Assembly (NCBI GenBank): GCA_959605275.1
Contig: CAUHFD010000068.1
Coordinates: 1 to 11,916, forward strand
From: an uncultured Eubacteriales bacterium
Lineage (GTDB): Bacteria > Bacillota > Clostridia > Oscillospirales > Ruminococcaceae
Reading direction: 5' to 3'
DNA length: 11,916 nt
A model generated the notes under the pieces. The model was not told where the DNA came from, did no database searches, and was given only the letters and a program-made list of their open reading frames with translations. Position 1 is the first letter of the stretch; each line of letters starts with the position of its first letter. The position numbers and the translations under genes were made by a program. Shown here piece after piece: positions 1 to 7,232 of this stretch.

Positions 1-1555
1 CAGGAGCCGAAGCAACCTTTTCAACCTTCTTGTCAGAGTCCAACGGCTTCATTGTGGGGAATAACAATACATCTCGAATGGAGGGGCTGTCGGTTAATAA
101 CATCACCAAACGGTCAATTCCCATTCCCATACCTCCGGTCGGCGGCATGCCGTATTCTAATGCGGTCAGGAAATCTTCGTCTACATCGCAGGCCTCATCA
201 TCGCCCATCGCTTTTAACCGTGCCTGCTCCACAAAACGCTCCCGCTGATCGATCGGGTCGTTCAGCTCCGAAAACGCATTTGCGTGCTCCCTGCCCAGTA
301 TAAACAGCTCAAACCGCTCGGTATACTCCGGATTGGACGGCTGCCTTTTCGCAAGGGGAGAAATATCCACCGGATGTCCGGTGATAAAGGTCGGCTGTAT
401 CAGCTTGTCCTCACAGTATTCCTCAAAGAACAGGTTTACGATATCCCCGAATTTATGGCGTTCCTCATATTCAATATGATGCTCTTTCGCAAGGGCGCGC
501 GCTTCCTCCAGCCCGTTTACAGTTGTGAAGTCCACTCCGCCGTATTTTTTCACCGCATCTACCATCGACAGCCGTTCAAACGGCTTGTCCAAATCGATGT
601 CGATATCTCCGTAGCGAATCTGCGCCGTTCCCCGTACTTTCTTGGCTACCGTCCGGATCATGTCCTCGGTCAGATCCATCATGCCCTCAAAGTCAGTATA
701 CGCTTGGTATAATTCAAGTAAAGTAAACTCCGGGTTGTGACGAACTGAAATGCCCTCGTTCCGGAACACCCGTCCGATTTCATATACCCGATCAAAGCCG
801 CCGACAATCAGCCGTTTCAAATACAGCTCCAGCGAGATCCGCAGGTGCATGTCCAAATCCAATGCGTTGTGATGGGTCAAAAACGGCCGTGCCGCCGCAC
901 CGCCCACTACCGTTTGCAGGGTGGGGGTTTCCACTTCAATGAATCTCCGGTCATCCAGATAATTGCGGATTTCCCGAATAATCCGGCTGCGGTTAATAAA
1001 AGTATCCCTGACATCGGGATTTACAATCAGGTCCACATACCGTTGACGGTACCGCAGTTCGGTATCCTTGAGCCCGTGCCACTTCTCAGGCAGCGGCAAC
1101 AGTGATTTAGACAACAGCTTGATGCTTTTGGCGTGTACCGAAACCTCACCGGTCTGGGTGCGGAATACGAAGCCCTCAATCCCGATAATATCGCCGATAT
1201 CCCACTTCTTAAAATCCGCGTAAATTTCCTCTCCCACATCGTCGCGTCGAACATAAGACTGCATTTTTCCGGTGACGTCTTGTAGGTGGCAGAAGCTGGC
1301 TTTTCCCATAATCCGACGGCTCATCAACCGTCCCGCAATCGATACCGTTTTTCCTTCAAGTTCTTCAAACCGCTCCCGAATTTCTTCGGCATAGGCGGTC
1401 ACGTCATAGGTGGTCAGCTGATACGGATCATCCCCGCGCCCCTTGAGTGCGGCAAGCTTTTCCCGCCGAATACGTACCTGTTCATTATATTCCTCAGCCG
1501 CCGGCGGTGCCGTTTCCGGAACCGTGCCCTGCCCGTGATTCTTATTTTCGCTCAT
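1..1555 (-). CDS. lysS: Lysyl-tRNA synthetase, class II (3' end beyond the window)
   Basis: Charges tRNA-Lys with lysine in the cytoplasm. The frame is open from the ATG at 1555 to the window edge, giving 518 visible residues. An OB-fold anticodon-binding region lies at roughly residues 60-150, followed by the class II catalytic core. Motif 2 is visible as GRVFRNEG with R265-N266-E267, and motif 3 as GMGMGIDR ending at R482; LLFPTMKP follows, which in many LysS proteins is close to the C terminus. Here at least 15 further residues (LDSDKKVEKVASAP...) continue past the edge, so the protein has a C-terminal extension of unknown length. The first ~40 residues are a Pro/Glu-rich, low-conservation extension. 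The start is supported by an AAAGGAGAGG ribosome site just upstream. It lies 48 bases after greA and is probably co-transcribed with it. No T-box-like leader is seen. Confidence 0.97.
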   Translation of the reverse strand, partial: MSENKNHGQGTVPETAPPAAEEYNEQVRIRREKLAALKGRGDDPYQLTTYDVTAYAEEIRERFEELEGKTVSIAGRLMSRRIMGKASFCHLQDVTGKMQSYVRRDDVGEEIYADFKKWDIGDIIGIEGFVFRTQTGEVSVHAKSIKLLSKSLLPLPEKWHGLKDTELRYRQRYVDLIVNPDVRDTFINRSRIIREIRNYLDDRRFIEVETPTLQTVVGGAAARPFLTHHNALDLDMHLRISLELYLKRLIVGGFDRVYEIGRVFRNEGISVRHNPEFTLLELYQAYTDFEGMMDLTEDMIRTVAKKVRGTAQIRYGDIDIDLDKPFERLSMVDAVKKYGGVDFTTVNGLEEARALAKEHHIEYEERHKFGDIVNLFFEEYCEDKLIQPTFITGHPVDISPLAKRQPSNPEYTERFELFILGREHANAFSELNDPIDQRERFVEQARLKAMGDDEACDVDEDFLTALEYGMPPTGGMGMGIDRLVMLLTDSPSIRDVLLFPTMKPLDSDKKVEKVASAP

Positions 1556-1603
1556 TGCCAATTGTCCTCTCCTTTACCCGTATCCAAAACGGGGCAAACA
1601 TCC

Positions 1604-2083
1604 TTATTTTGTAATCTCAAGCACCTCATACAGGCATACTCCGCCCGGCGTTTCTACCTCAACAACATCTCCGACTTTGTGTCCGATCAAGCTTTGCCCC
1701 ACCGGTGATTCATCCGAAATTCTGCCCGACATTGGATCTGCTTCGGTGGAACCTACAATCTGATAATCCACTTCTTCGTTAAACTCTTTGTCAAACAGTT
1801 TTATTTTAGAACCTACTGATACGATATCGTTAGTCAGCTCATCTTCATCCAGAATTTTTACATTTTTCAGCATCGTTTCAATCTGCACGATTCTGGATTC
1901 CACCAAAGCCTGTTCGTTTTTCGCTTCATCATATTCGCTGTTTTCAGAAAGATCTCCAAAGGACAGAGCAACTTTAATTTTATCTGCAACTTCCTTACGG
2001 GTTACAGTTTTCAGCTGTTCCAGCTCCTCCTCCAGCTTTTTCAGACCCTCGTCTGTCAGAATCGTCTGTTTTGCGTTAGCCAT
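1604..2083 (-). CDS. greA: Transcription elongation factor GreA
   Basis: Rescues backtracked RNA polymerase by stimulating cleavage of the extruded transcript end in the secondary channel. At 159 residues it has the normal length. Residues 1-78 form the N-terminal coiled-coil hairpin, and the tip carries the conserved ALSFGDLSENSEYDEAK segment with the acidic D44 and E47. The C-terminal half is the FKBP-like domain, recognisable by the conserved DPMSGRISDESPVGQSLIGHKVGD stretch (about 116-138, quoted here only by its key region) and the VxTPGG motif near 144-147. The ATG at 2083 follows an AAAGGA site with a rather long spacer. It is the first gene after a consensus promoter and precedes lysS by 48 bases, an arrangement common in Firmicutes. 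Nothing is missing. Confidence 0.98.
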   Translation of the reverse strand: MANAKQTILTDEGLKKLEEELEQLKTVTRKEVADKIKVALSFGDLSENSEYDEAKNEQALVESRIVQIETMLKNVKILDEDELTNDIVSVGSKIKLFDKEFNEEVDYQIVGSTEADPMSGRISDESPVGQSLIGHKVGDVVEVETPGGVCLYEVLEITK

Positions 2084-2161
2084 TTATATAATCATTCCTT
2101 TCTTTGGTTCGGCGGCAAATTTGTATCCGCAAAAACCAATAGACAATAGCCTTTTGTCTTT

Positions 2162-2180
2162 CCATACCGCAAAGGTATGG
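2162..2180 (-). other. Perfect 7-bp hairpin in the greA leader
   Basis: CCATACC and GGTATGG flank a 5-base loop, starting about 14 bases downstream of the predicted greA transcription start. No U-tract follows on the minus strand, so it is not a clear terminator. It may stabilise the mRNA 5' end or serve as a control structure; this is inference. Confidence 0.5.
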
Positions 2181-2200
2181 GTTTTGAATATATATCCCTT

Positions 2201-2229
2201 ATTATAGTAAAATTTACCGATGTTGTCAA
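2201..2229 (-). promoter_or_regulatory. Consensus sigma-A promoter for greA-lysS
   Basis: Read on the minus strand, TTGACA (2229-2224) and TATAAT (2206-2201) are both perfect matches to the housekeeping consensus, with an exact 17-bp spacer. The start site is expected near 2194, which gives a greA leader of about 110 bases. The -35 box begins only about 15 bases after the stop codon of the upstream gene, so greA-lysS is an independent unit, although no terminator separates it from read-through. Confidence 0.93.
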
Positions 2230-2243
2230 GGAAAAAGCATTGA

Positions 2244-3068
2244 TTATCCTTTGAAATCAACCTGTTCGGCAATCACCGAGCCGTCCGCCACAATATCACA
2301 AAACGCAGGAACCGCTTTGCCCAGCTTATTGACGTTACAACAGCTGTAAAGCGCAGCAGCATAATCGAACGAATCGATCTTCTCCGGCTTGTATTCCAAA
2401 TAGCGCAGGGGCAGGGAAGCCCGGAATTTGGTCATCACCGTTCCGTAAACCCGTGCGCCCTCCTCGATTACGGCGCTGATCACCAGCGGACGCAGCTTCC
2501 GTCCCACCGGAAGAGAGGACGCAAACTGCTTGGTCAGCACCGGCGCCAGCACCAATGTATTGTCATCAGGATTCTGAGCGCAATCCGAAATCATCGTTAC
2601 TGCGCCGTATTCCTCCAGCGCGGTTTGAGAAAAGTTTTCATATTCTTCCCGCCTTGCGGTAACAATCTTTAGTCTGCCGCAATATTTAAGCGCCATTCTC
2701 GCATAATCAAAAAATGCCGCATTTTCATCGAGCAGTAACACCTTAATGTCTTTTTGCTCCATCGTCAATCCCCGTAGCACCTGTTCTGCCGCATTGCAAG
2801 CCAGCCGATGGGCATAAGGCGCCGTATCGGGAGCGGAAATGCCGACGTCCTCGGGCGGCAAAGGAATATCCTCCGCCAACAAGGTCTTTTTCGCCGTTTT
2901 TCCTAAAATATTTTCAATCCTTTTCCAGTCGACTTTATCTTTGTCATTGATAGTCAGCACCATAAAACGCATTCCTTTGTCGCTGACCATATGAAAGTAA
3001 TATTTCCGCCGGACAAACAACTTTGCCAAGCCTTTTCGCTGATTCTCACACTGCAATATTGTAAACAT
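2244..3068 (-). CDS. Protein of unknown function, about 274 residues
   Basis: I do not recognise the family. The protein has no signal peptide and no membrane segment, so it is probably cytoplasmic. The N-terminal part (residues 1-60) is basic and contains FVRRKYYFHMVSDKGMRF. The middle (about 120-195) alternates hydrophobic strands and helices (IKVLLLDENAAFF, RLKIVTARR, YGAVTMISD, NTLVLAPV), which suggests a Rossmann-like alpha/beta fold. The C-terminal part includes ARVYGTVMTKF and several Cys residues. The ATG at 3068 is chosen because a GGGGTG ribosome-like site sits six bases upstream; the same frame could begin at a TTG at 3116, after an in-frame stop. A different frame upstream (2954-3253) has a much better ribosome site and joins this frame through a U-UUU-UUA heptamer (see findings), so the N terminus is uncertain. 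It lies between the S41 protease gene and the greA promoter. Confidence 0.8.
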   Translation of the reverse strand: MFTILQCENQRKGLAKLFVRRKYYFHMVSDKGMRFMVLTINDKDKVDWKRIENILGKTAKKTLLAEDIPLPPEDVGISAPDTAPYAHRLACNAAEQVLRGLTMEQKDIKVLLLDENAAFFDYARMALKYCGRLKIVTARREEYENFSQTALEEYGAVTMISDCAQNPDDNTLVLAPVLTKQFASSLPVGRKLRPLVISAVIEEGARVYGTVMTKFRASLPLRYLEYKPEKIDSFDYAAALYSCCNVNKLGKAVPAFCDIVADGSVIAEQVDFKG

Positions 3069-3375
3069 GAGCCGCACCCCATTAAAAAATGATAATACCG
3101 CTTCGCCGACAGGCAAAAAACGGTATCATATCGCAATACATCGCTCGGCTGAAAGCATTGATAGTGTCTGCGTAACTGATTTCCAGCTATGCAGACACTA
3201 TCTGAACCTTCCGCCTGAACAAAAGTACTGATAAAATCAAAACAAGATTGCATCAGCACTTCCTTTCATGTATATGCAAATAAGGGTGCTCCTATTCCAT
3301 TTTAAGAAAACAGCAGCCATTTTTCTGATCGAAAATGCTCCGGCTTTTGGTTTTCCATCCCCGATAGCCCTTGAC
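3069..3375. other. 307-bp gap between S41 protease and unknown gene
   Basis: Contains a 12-bp perfect inverted repeat (3160-3202); a short open frame with a strong AAAGGAAG ribosome site starting at 3253; a weak stem ATACCG/CGGTAT (about 3095-3126) just before the unknown gene; and a weak AT-rich hairpin just after the protease gene (around 3310-3345) that could be a poor terminator. A TATGAT at about 3123-3128 on the minus strand could be a -10 box, but there is no convincing -35. Confidence 0.6.
3160..3202. repeat. 12-bp perfect inverted repeat
   Basis: GATAGTGTCTGC at 3160-3171 is exactly inverted at 3191-3202 with a 19-base spacer. There is no T-run on either side, so it is not an intrinsic terminator. 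It could be an operator or an RNA stem upstream of the unknown gene. Confidence 0.8.
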
Positions 3376-4554
3376 CTATTCCGCGGCAGACACCACTTCA
3401 ATCGCCTTTTTGAGCTGGGGATCCGTTGTCTCGTCCAAGTCGTTAAAATTCTTTTCCTGATCCTGGGTTAAATTCACAGGGAAATCCGCTTTGATTCCCA
3501 CACCATGGAAATTTTCGCTTTTCGGCGGATCAAAATAAGCCGTTGTGATCCGAATCGCACTGCCGTCGCTTAAATCATACAATGTCTGCATGATTCCTTT
3601 TCCGAACGTTGTCGTTCCCACCGACTGCGCTTTGTCATAATCCTTGAGCGCCGAGACAAAAAGCTCTGCTGCGCTGGCGGTGTTGCCGTTGGTGATCGTG
3701 ACCATCGGCAAATCTACCTGTTTGGCATCCGAAGTATACAGCGCCTCTTTTTTACCGCTTTTATCCCGTTTATAAACAATCACGCCTGACGGGAGCATCT
3801 TTTCCACCGATTCCAAGGTGCCGCCGCCGTTGTTGCGCAGATCGAAAATCAAGCCCTTCGCGCCCTTGGCAACGCAATCATCCACCGCCTTTGAAAACTG
3901 ATCAATGGTATTTGTGGTAAAATCTTCTATCTTAATATAGCCGTTTTTATCAATCATACGATAGCTTACCGTCGGAATTTCAACTTTCTTACGAACCAAT
4001 TCCAGATCGGTGTCAACTCCGTCACGCCGGTAAGTGATCTTCACTTTGGTGCCGGCTTCTCCCGAAACCTTGCTGATTGACTCGTTGTATCCCAGTGTCA
4101 GGACATCCTCACCCTCCACCTTGACAATTAAATCATCCGCCTCCAGCTTGGCTTCGCTTGCCGGTGAATCATCGTATACTTTCTGAATTTTGATATATCC
4201 GCTGGTATCCTGTGTAGCGGACACCCCGATTCCTACCAAAGCGCCCTCGCTGTTAAGCTTTTCTTTCTTCAAATCAGCCGGACTGAAATAATGTGCATAA
4301 TTGTCATCCAGACCGTTCAGATAACCCGCTGCAATCGCATCCATCAGTTCGTCGTCCTCAATATCCCCGACAAAATGCTGCGCAACGAGGGAATCGATCT
4401 CATCAATTTTAGAATAAATGCGTTCCCGCTCGGTCACCCGACCAATCTTTCCGTTAAATTTCTGCATCGAAAAAATCATGGTTATAACAAAGGTGACTGC
4501 CGCAACAATTCCCATAAAGCATATTGCAGCCCCCAGTGATACTTTTTTGTTCAT
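3376..4554 (-). CDS. S41 family carboxyl-terminal processing protease (CtpA/CtpB type)
   Basis: A membrane-anchored serine protease acting outside the membrane that trims or degrades proteins from their C terminus. At 392 residues it has the usual length. Residues 8-29 form an uncleaved signal anchor, about 40-95 is the N-terminal helical region, 95-180 is a PDZ domain (GALVGIGVSA, SPASEAKLEADDLIVKVEG), and 185-355 is the S41 domain with DLRNNGGG at 238-245. The catalytic Ser-Lys pair is S294 (in TASAAELF) and K319 (in TFGKG), 25 residues apart as in characterised CTPs. The start at 4554 is preferred over an in-frame ATG at 4566 because GGAG lies six bases upstream of it and nothing comparable precedes the other. 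The helix after the RNNGGG loop seems a few residues shorter than in relatives I remember (EKMLPSG). It lies 84 bases after the M23 gene and is probably in the same operon; ctpB is next to ftsX in Bacillus as well. Confidence 0.95.
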   Translation of the reverse strand: MNKKVSLGAAICFMGIVAAVTFVITMIFSMQKFNGKIGRVTERERIYSKIDEIDSLVAQHFVGDIEDDELMDAIAAGYLNGLDDNYAHYFSPADLKKEKLNSEGALVGIGVSATQDTSGYIKIQKVYDDSPASEAKLEADDLIVKVEGEDVLTLGYNESISKVSGEAGTKVKITYRRDGVDTDLELVRKKVEIPTVSYRMIDKNGYIKIEDFTTNTIDQFSKAVDDCVAKGAKGLIFDLRNNGGGTLESVEKMLPSGVIVYKRDKSGKKEALYTSDAKQVDLPMVTITNGNTASAAELFVSALKDYDKAQSVGTTTFGKGIMQTLYDLSDGSAIRITTAYFDPPKSENFHGVGIKADFPVNLTQDQEKNFNDLDETTDPQLKKAIEVVSAAE

Positions 4555-4638
4555 GGCAAACTCCATTCTGCAGCGGGGACATTCATTGATCTGTATTCTC
4601 TGAAACGCTCCCTGCTTTTGATTTTCTGTTGAACAATT

Positions 4639-5817
4639 TTACGGCAATTTTACATAGTTAAGCGGATTGGTATGTTTTCCGTTGATACGCACCTCAAAGT
4701 GCAGATGCGCGCCAAAAGAATTTCCGGTGTTGCCCGCCTTTGCGATAACCTGCCCCTGTGTCACCGTATCTCCCACTGATACCAAAACCTGGCTGGCATG
4801 GGCATACAGCGTGGAATAAGCTTTTCCGTCACTGCCGACGCCGTGGTCAATGATCACATAGTTGCCGTAACCGGTACTCGGACTGGTTTTTACGGTTTTA
4901 ACCACCTTTCCTTTTTTGGATGCCACGATCGGCACGCCATAGCTGTTGCCGTTGGAGATATCAATTCCTTTGTGAATCGTACCCCACCGCGGTCCGTAAG
5001 GAGAAGAAACGTATGATCTGCTGGAAGAAAACGGCCACATCCAACCGCCGGGGGAGAGGGAGCCGGACGGCGTCATACTGTCATATAGTTTTTGCAGTTC
5101 CGCCTGTGCCGCTTCTTCTTCCTTGTCCAGTCTTGCTTTATCTTTCTGATAAGCCGCTTTTTCGGCGTTGATCGCCGCCATGTATTTTTCACTCTTTGCG
5201 TAAGAAGCATCGAGGGTACTCTTTTTCGCGGACAGCGTCTTTTGGCTGCTTACTACCTTTGCTTTGCTGTCCTCAATTTCTTTTTTTGCCGCCTCAATAT
5301 CCGCCTTTTCGGACGCCAGCCGGTTGATCAGCTTCTGGTCCCGTTCCGCCACCGCCTGTATCATCTCGGTATGAGTCAGAAGATCGGTAAAGTTTTCTGC
5401 CGAGAAAATAACCATCAGCAGCGAATTGTCTCCTGCAAGCTGCATCGCCGCAAGCCGTTCTTTCATCAGCTCAAAGTTTTCGTCGATATCGGCAGATTTC
5501 AGCGAAATTTCTTTTTCCTTCGCTGCAATCTTATTATTATATAATGTAATCTGGCTATTCAGACTTTCAATCTGTTTTTCCAGACTTTCAATCTGACTGT
5601 TCAGCGCCTGTTGATATTCTTTCTGTTTTTTCTGGTCTTTGGACAAGCTGTTTATTTTATTCTGCAGCTCTTTTTGTTCTTTTTCCAGTTTTTCAATCTG
5701 TGCCTGAAGCGCACTTTCACTTGCCGCAAAGGTCGGAACAACCGCTGCACCAACAGCGCCTATCAGCATTAAAAGAACCAGTACCAAGGAAATAATCCTG
5801 ACCTTTTTGGAATTCAT
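4639..5817 (-). CDS. Secreted coiled-coil LytM/M23 peptidase, EnvC/PcsB/CwlO-like partner of FtsEX
   Basis: Likely an exported murein hydrolase or hydrolase activator working at the division septum or side wall. It has 392 residues. Residues 1-32 form a signal peptide (basic MNSKKVR, long hydrophobic core, cleavage near TFAA). About 33-125 and 165-250 are long Glu/Lys/Gln-rich coiled coils that probably fold into a hairpin; the part between (NSLLMVIFSAENFTDLL) resembles the region of PcsB/EnvC proteins thought to contact FtsX. The LytM domain at 265-392 retains the zinc ligands H282 and D286 (HKGID) and H371-x-H373 (HLHFE), so it may be catalytically active, unlike EnvC itself. A GGAAAGGTGG ribosome site precedes the ATG. 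It follows the small membrane gene and ftsEX, which is the strongest argument for the FtsEX link. A diverged repeat element (5839 onward) lies in its leader. Confidence 0.94.
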   Translation of the reverse strand: MNSKKVRIISLVLVLLMLIGAVGAAVVPTFAASESALQAQIEKLEKEQKELQNKINSLSKDQKKQKEYQQALNSQIESLEKQIESLNSQITLYNNKIAAKEKEISLKSADIDENFELMKERLAAMQLAGDNSLLMVIFSAENFTDLLTHTEMIQAVAERDQKLINRLASEKADIEAAKKEIEDSKAKVVSSQKTLSAKKSTLDASYAKSEKYMAAINAEKAAYQKDKARLDKEEEAAQAELQKLYDSMTPSGSLSPGGWMWPFSSSRSYVSSPYGPRWGTIHKGIDISNGNSYGVPIVASKKGKVVKTVKTSPSTGYGNYVIIDHGVGSDGKAYSTLYAHASQVLVSVGDTVTQGQVIAKAGNTGNSFGAHLHFEVRINGKHTNPLNYVKLP

Positions 5818-5838
5818 TTTACCACCTTTCCTTTCCCG

Positions 5839-5920
5839 CCAGGCATAATGCCTGGACTTAATTCGCGCATCAAGTCAATTAAATGACAACGCTTGTATAC
5901 CCGCAAATTTACATAAACCT
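5839..5920 (-). repeat. Diverged inverted copy of the 155-bp repeat core, with palindrome 1
   Basis: The palindrome CCAGGCATAATGCCTGG (5839-5855) and the following ACTTAATTCGCG are identical to the start of the tandem units at 8138 and 8293. The next ~50 bases match the reverse complement of the other end of that unit: CATCAAGTCAATTAAATGA here against CACCAAGTCAGTTAAATGA there, and later CCCGCAAATTTAC against CCCGCGGATTTAC. The core is thus inverted relative to the palindrome. The far end is eroded and the limit at about 5920 is approximate. It sits directly upstream of the ribosome site of the M23 gene. Confidence 0.8.
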
Positions 5921-5934
5921 TATTCCGGGGGAGC

Positions 5935-6123
5935 TTATCGTTTGGCTTTCCTAAAAACAGTATTTATAAACAAACAACACTTGTCAATGATGCTGTCCCC
6001 GAAATTTCGGAGAAATTCCGATTTTTGAATGAGCTTTTCCCAAAACCGAATCACGCATATTACAATAACAACAAATAGGATAATGGCAATTCCTAACAGA
6101 AGTCCCTCTTTCAATATTTCCAT
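5935..6123 (-). CDS. Small single-pass membrane protein of unknown function (62 aa)
   Basis: The start at 6123 is fixed by a strong TTGGAGG site seven bases upstream; a longer frame back to 6174 has no such site. The product begins MEILKEGLLLG and has one hydrophobic helix (about residues 7-26), then a basic/amphipathic segment (RFWEKLIQKSEFLRNFGDSIIDK) and a basic C terminus (FRKAKR), so the tail is probably cytoplasmic. It contains a Cys pair at about 46-47. It lies between ftsX and the M23 gene on the same strand, which makes a role near FtsEX plausible but unproven. Its stop codon is close to the eroded end of the repeat element, so the last residues may be recent. I do not recognise a family. 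Confidence 0.72.
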   Translation of the reverse strand: MEILKEGLLLGIAIILFVVIVICVIRFWEKLIQKSEFLRNFGDSIIDKCCLFINTVFRKAKR

Positions 6124-6146
6124 AACAGAACCTCCAATCCATAAGA

Positions 6147-6164
6147 GAACGATCAGGATCGTTC
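6147..6164. repeat. 8-bp dyad upstream of the small membrane gene
   Basis: GAACGATC and GATCGTTC separated by two bases, 24 bases upstream of the start at 6123 and about ten bases upstream of its ribosome site. It could be an operator or a short leader stem. Confidence 0.6.
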
Positions 6165-6243
6165 CGTTTCCCATTCATTTTGTTAACGCCTTTTCGCGAG
6201 CATTAAAGTTTATGCCGAGCAAGCGGCTTTGTGCGGTTAAAAT

Positions 6244-6264
6244 CCCGGCGAGATATTTGCCGGG
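6244..6264 (-). terminator. Possible weak terminator after ftsX
   Basis: On the minus strand CCCGGC, a 9-base loop, GCCGGG, then ATTTTAA. The stem is GC-rich but has only six pairs and the T-run is short, so it may attenuate rather than end transcription into the downstream genes. Confidence 0.4.
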
Positions 6265-6281
6265 AAACACAAACGCCGTCA

Positions 6282-6326
6282 GTACACCAAGAATGCAGTG
6301 CCTTTTTGGTGTACAAAATGCACTGC
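6282..6326. repeat. Two interleaved inverted repeats directly after ftsX
   Basis: GTACACCAA (6282-6290) pairs with TTGGTGTAC (6306-6314), and GCAGTGC (6295-6301) pairs with GCACTGC (6320-6326). The order A-B-A'-B' means that the two stems are either alternatives or form a pseudoknot. The last arm touches the ftsX stop codon at 6327-6329. Confidence 0.85.
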
Positions 6327-7232
6327 CTATACTTTTAAGTGGGTGCGAACACTGATGATACTGCCGAGCATACCGGTCACGATTCCTGCGCCGGCAAAGC
6401 AGAGTCCTAATCCGGCGGCAACCTCTTTGAACGGCAGCATCCGCTGCATCATGCTTGCCAGGAAAGTAACCGTGCTGTTTTCCAAAATAGCATTTGCCAG
6501 CATGGTGTACCCTCCCCACATCATCAGAAACGCCAATACCGCCGAAATCAATCCCAACAGCAATCCCTCTACCATAAACGGAAAACGGATAAAATTGTCG
6601 GTCGCACCGACATATTTCATAATGTTGATCTCTTTACGCCGAGTAAAGACTGCGGCACGGATGGTGTTTGCGATGATGACCAACGATACCAGCACTAACG
6701 CAATAATGATTGCCCCGCCGAATAAGTTGACCATGTTTTTGACTTTTACAATGGCGTCCGCAAAGTCCTTGTAGAAGCTGACCTGTTTCACGCCCTCTAT
6801 CTTTTTAATCGCCGCGACAGTGGCGGTTATTTTTTCCAAATCTTTCTCTTTTACGGTATAGTATGCGTAATATGGGTTGTCGTCATCGTCATCCAGCAAA
6901 GCCGATGCCGACCCCAGTTTTTCTTTCTGTAATTGAAATACCGTTGCGCGGTCAAAATAGGTAACCTCTTTTAAATCGGAGATTTGTTTCAATTCGGAAG
7001 CAATTTCTATGTTTCGTTCTTCGGTGTTCTCCTTTTCCAGATACACCACGATCTCGTTCTGATCTTCCAGATAACCCACCATGCTGTTCACGTTTTGAGA
7101 AAACAGCATCGCAAAACCGACGATCAGCAAACACGCTGTCAGCACGCCGACCGACGCAAAGGTCATCAATCGGTTGGTCCAGAGATTTTTTACGCCCTCT
7201 TTGAGTAAATATTTCAATCCTCCGCCGCTCAT
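6327..7232 (-). CDS. ftsX: Cell division protein FtsX (ABC-type membrane subunit)
   Basis: Membrane half of the FtsEX complex, which transmits ATP hydrolysis by FtsE to an extracellular peptidoglycan hydrolase. It has 301 residues, normal for Gram-positive FtsX. The N-terminal cytoplasmic segment carries KEGVKNLWTNRLMT. TM1 is at about 22-44, followed by the large extracellular domain (45-168, including VVYLEKENTEE and a DDDDD run at 114-118), TM2 (169-190), a cytoplasmic loop with TRRKEINIMKYVGATDNFIRFPF (198-219), TM3 (221-246) and TM4 (272-295). The ATG overlaps the ftsE stop by four bases (ATGA), so translation is likely coupled. The M23 gene downstream encodes the probable extracellular partner. 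Confidence 0.97.
   Translation of the reverse strand: MSGGGLKYLLKEGVKNLWTNRLMTFASVGVLTACLLIVGFAMLFSQNVNSMVGYLEDQNEIVVYLEKENTEERNIEIASELKQISDLKEVTYFDRATVFQLQKEKLGSASALLDDDDDNPYYAYYTVKEKDLEKITATVAAIKKIEGVKQVSFYKDFADAIVKVKNMVNLFGGAIIIALVLVSLVIIANTIRAAVFTRRKEINIMKYVGATDNFIRFPFMVEGLLLGLISAVLAFLMMWGGYTMLANAILENSTVTFLASMMQRMLPFKEVAAGLGLCFAGAGIVTGMLGSIISVRTHLKV

Noticed and set aside
2084..2200. T-box or amino-acid riboswitch in front of greA-lysS
   Set aside because: The ~110-base leader is short and I see no T-box consensus, specifier loop or terminator/antiterminator pair.
6175..6519. 114-codon minus-strand frame over the end of ftsX
   Set aside because: It is an alternate frame of ftsX and its downstream stems; ftsX itself is unambiguous.
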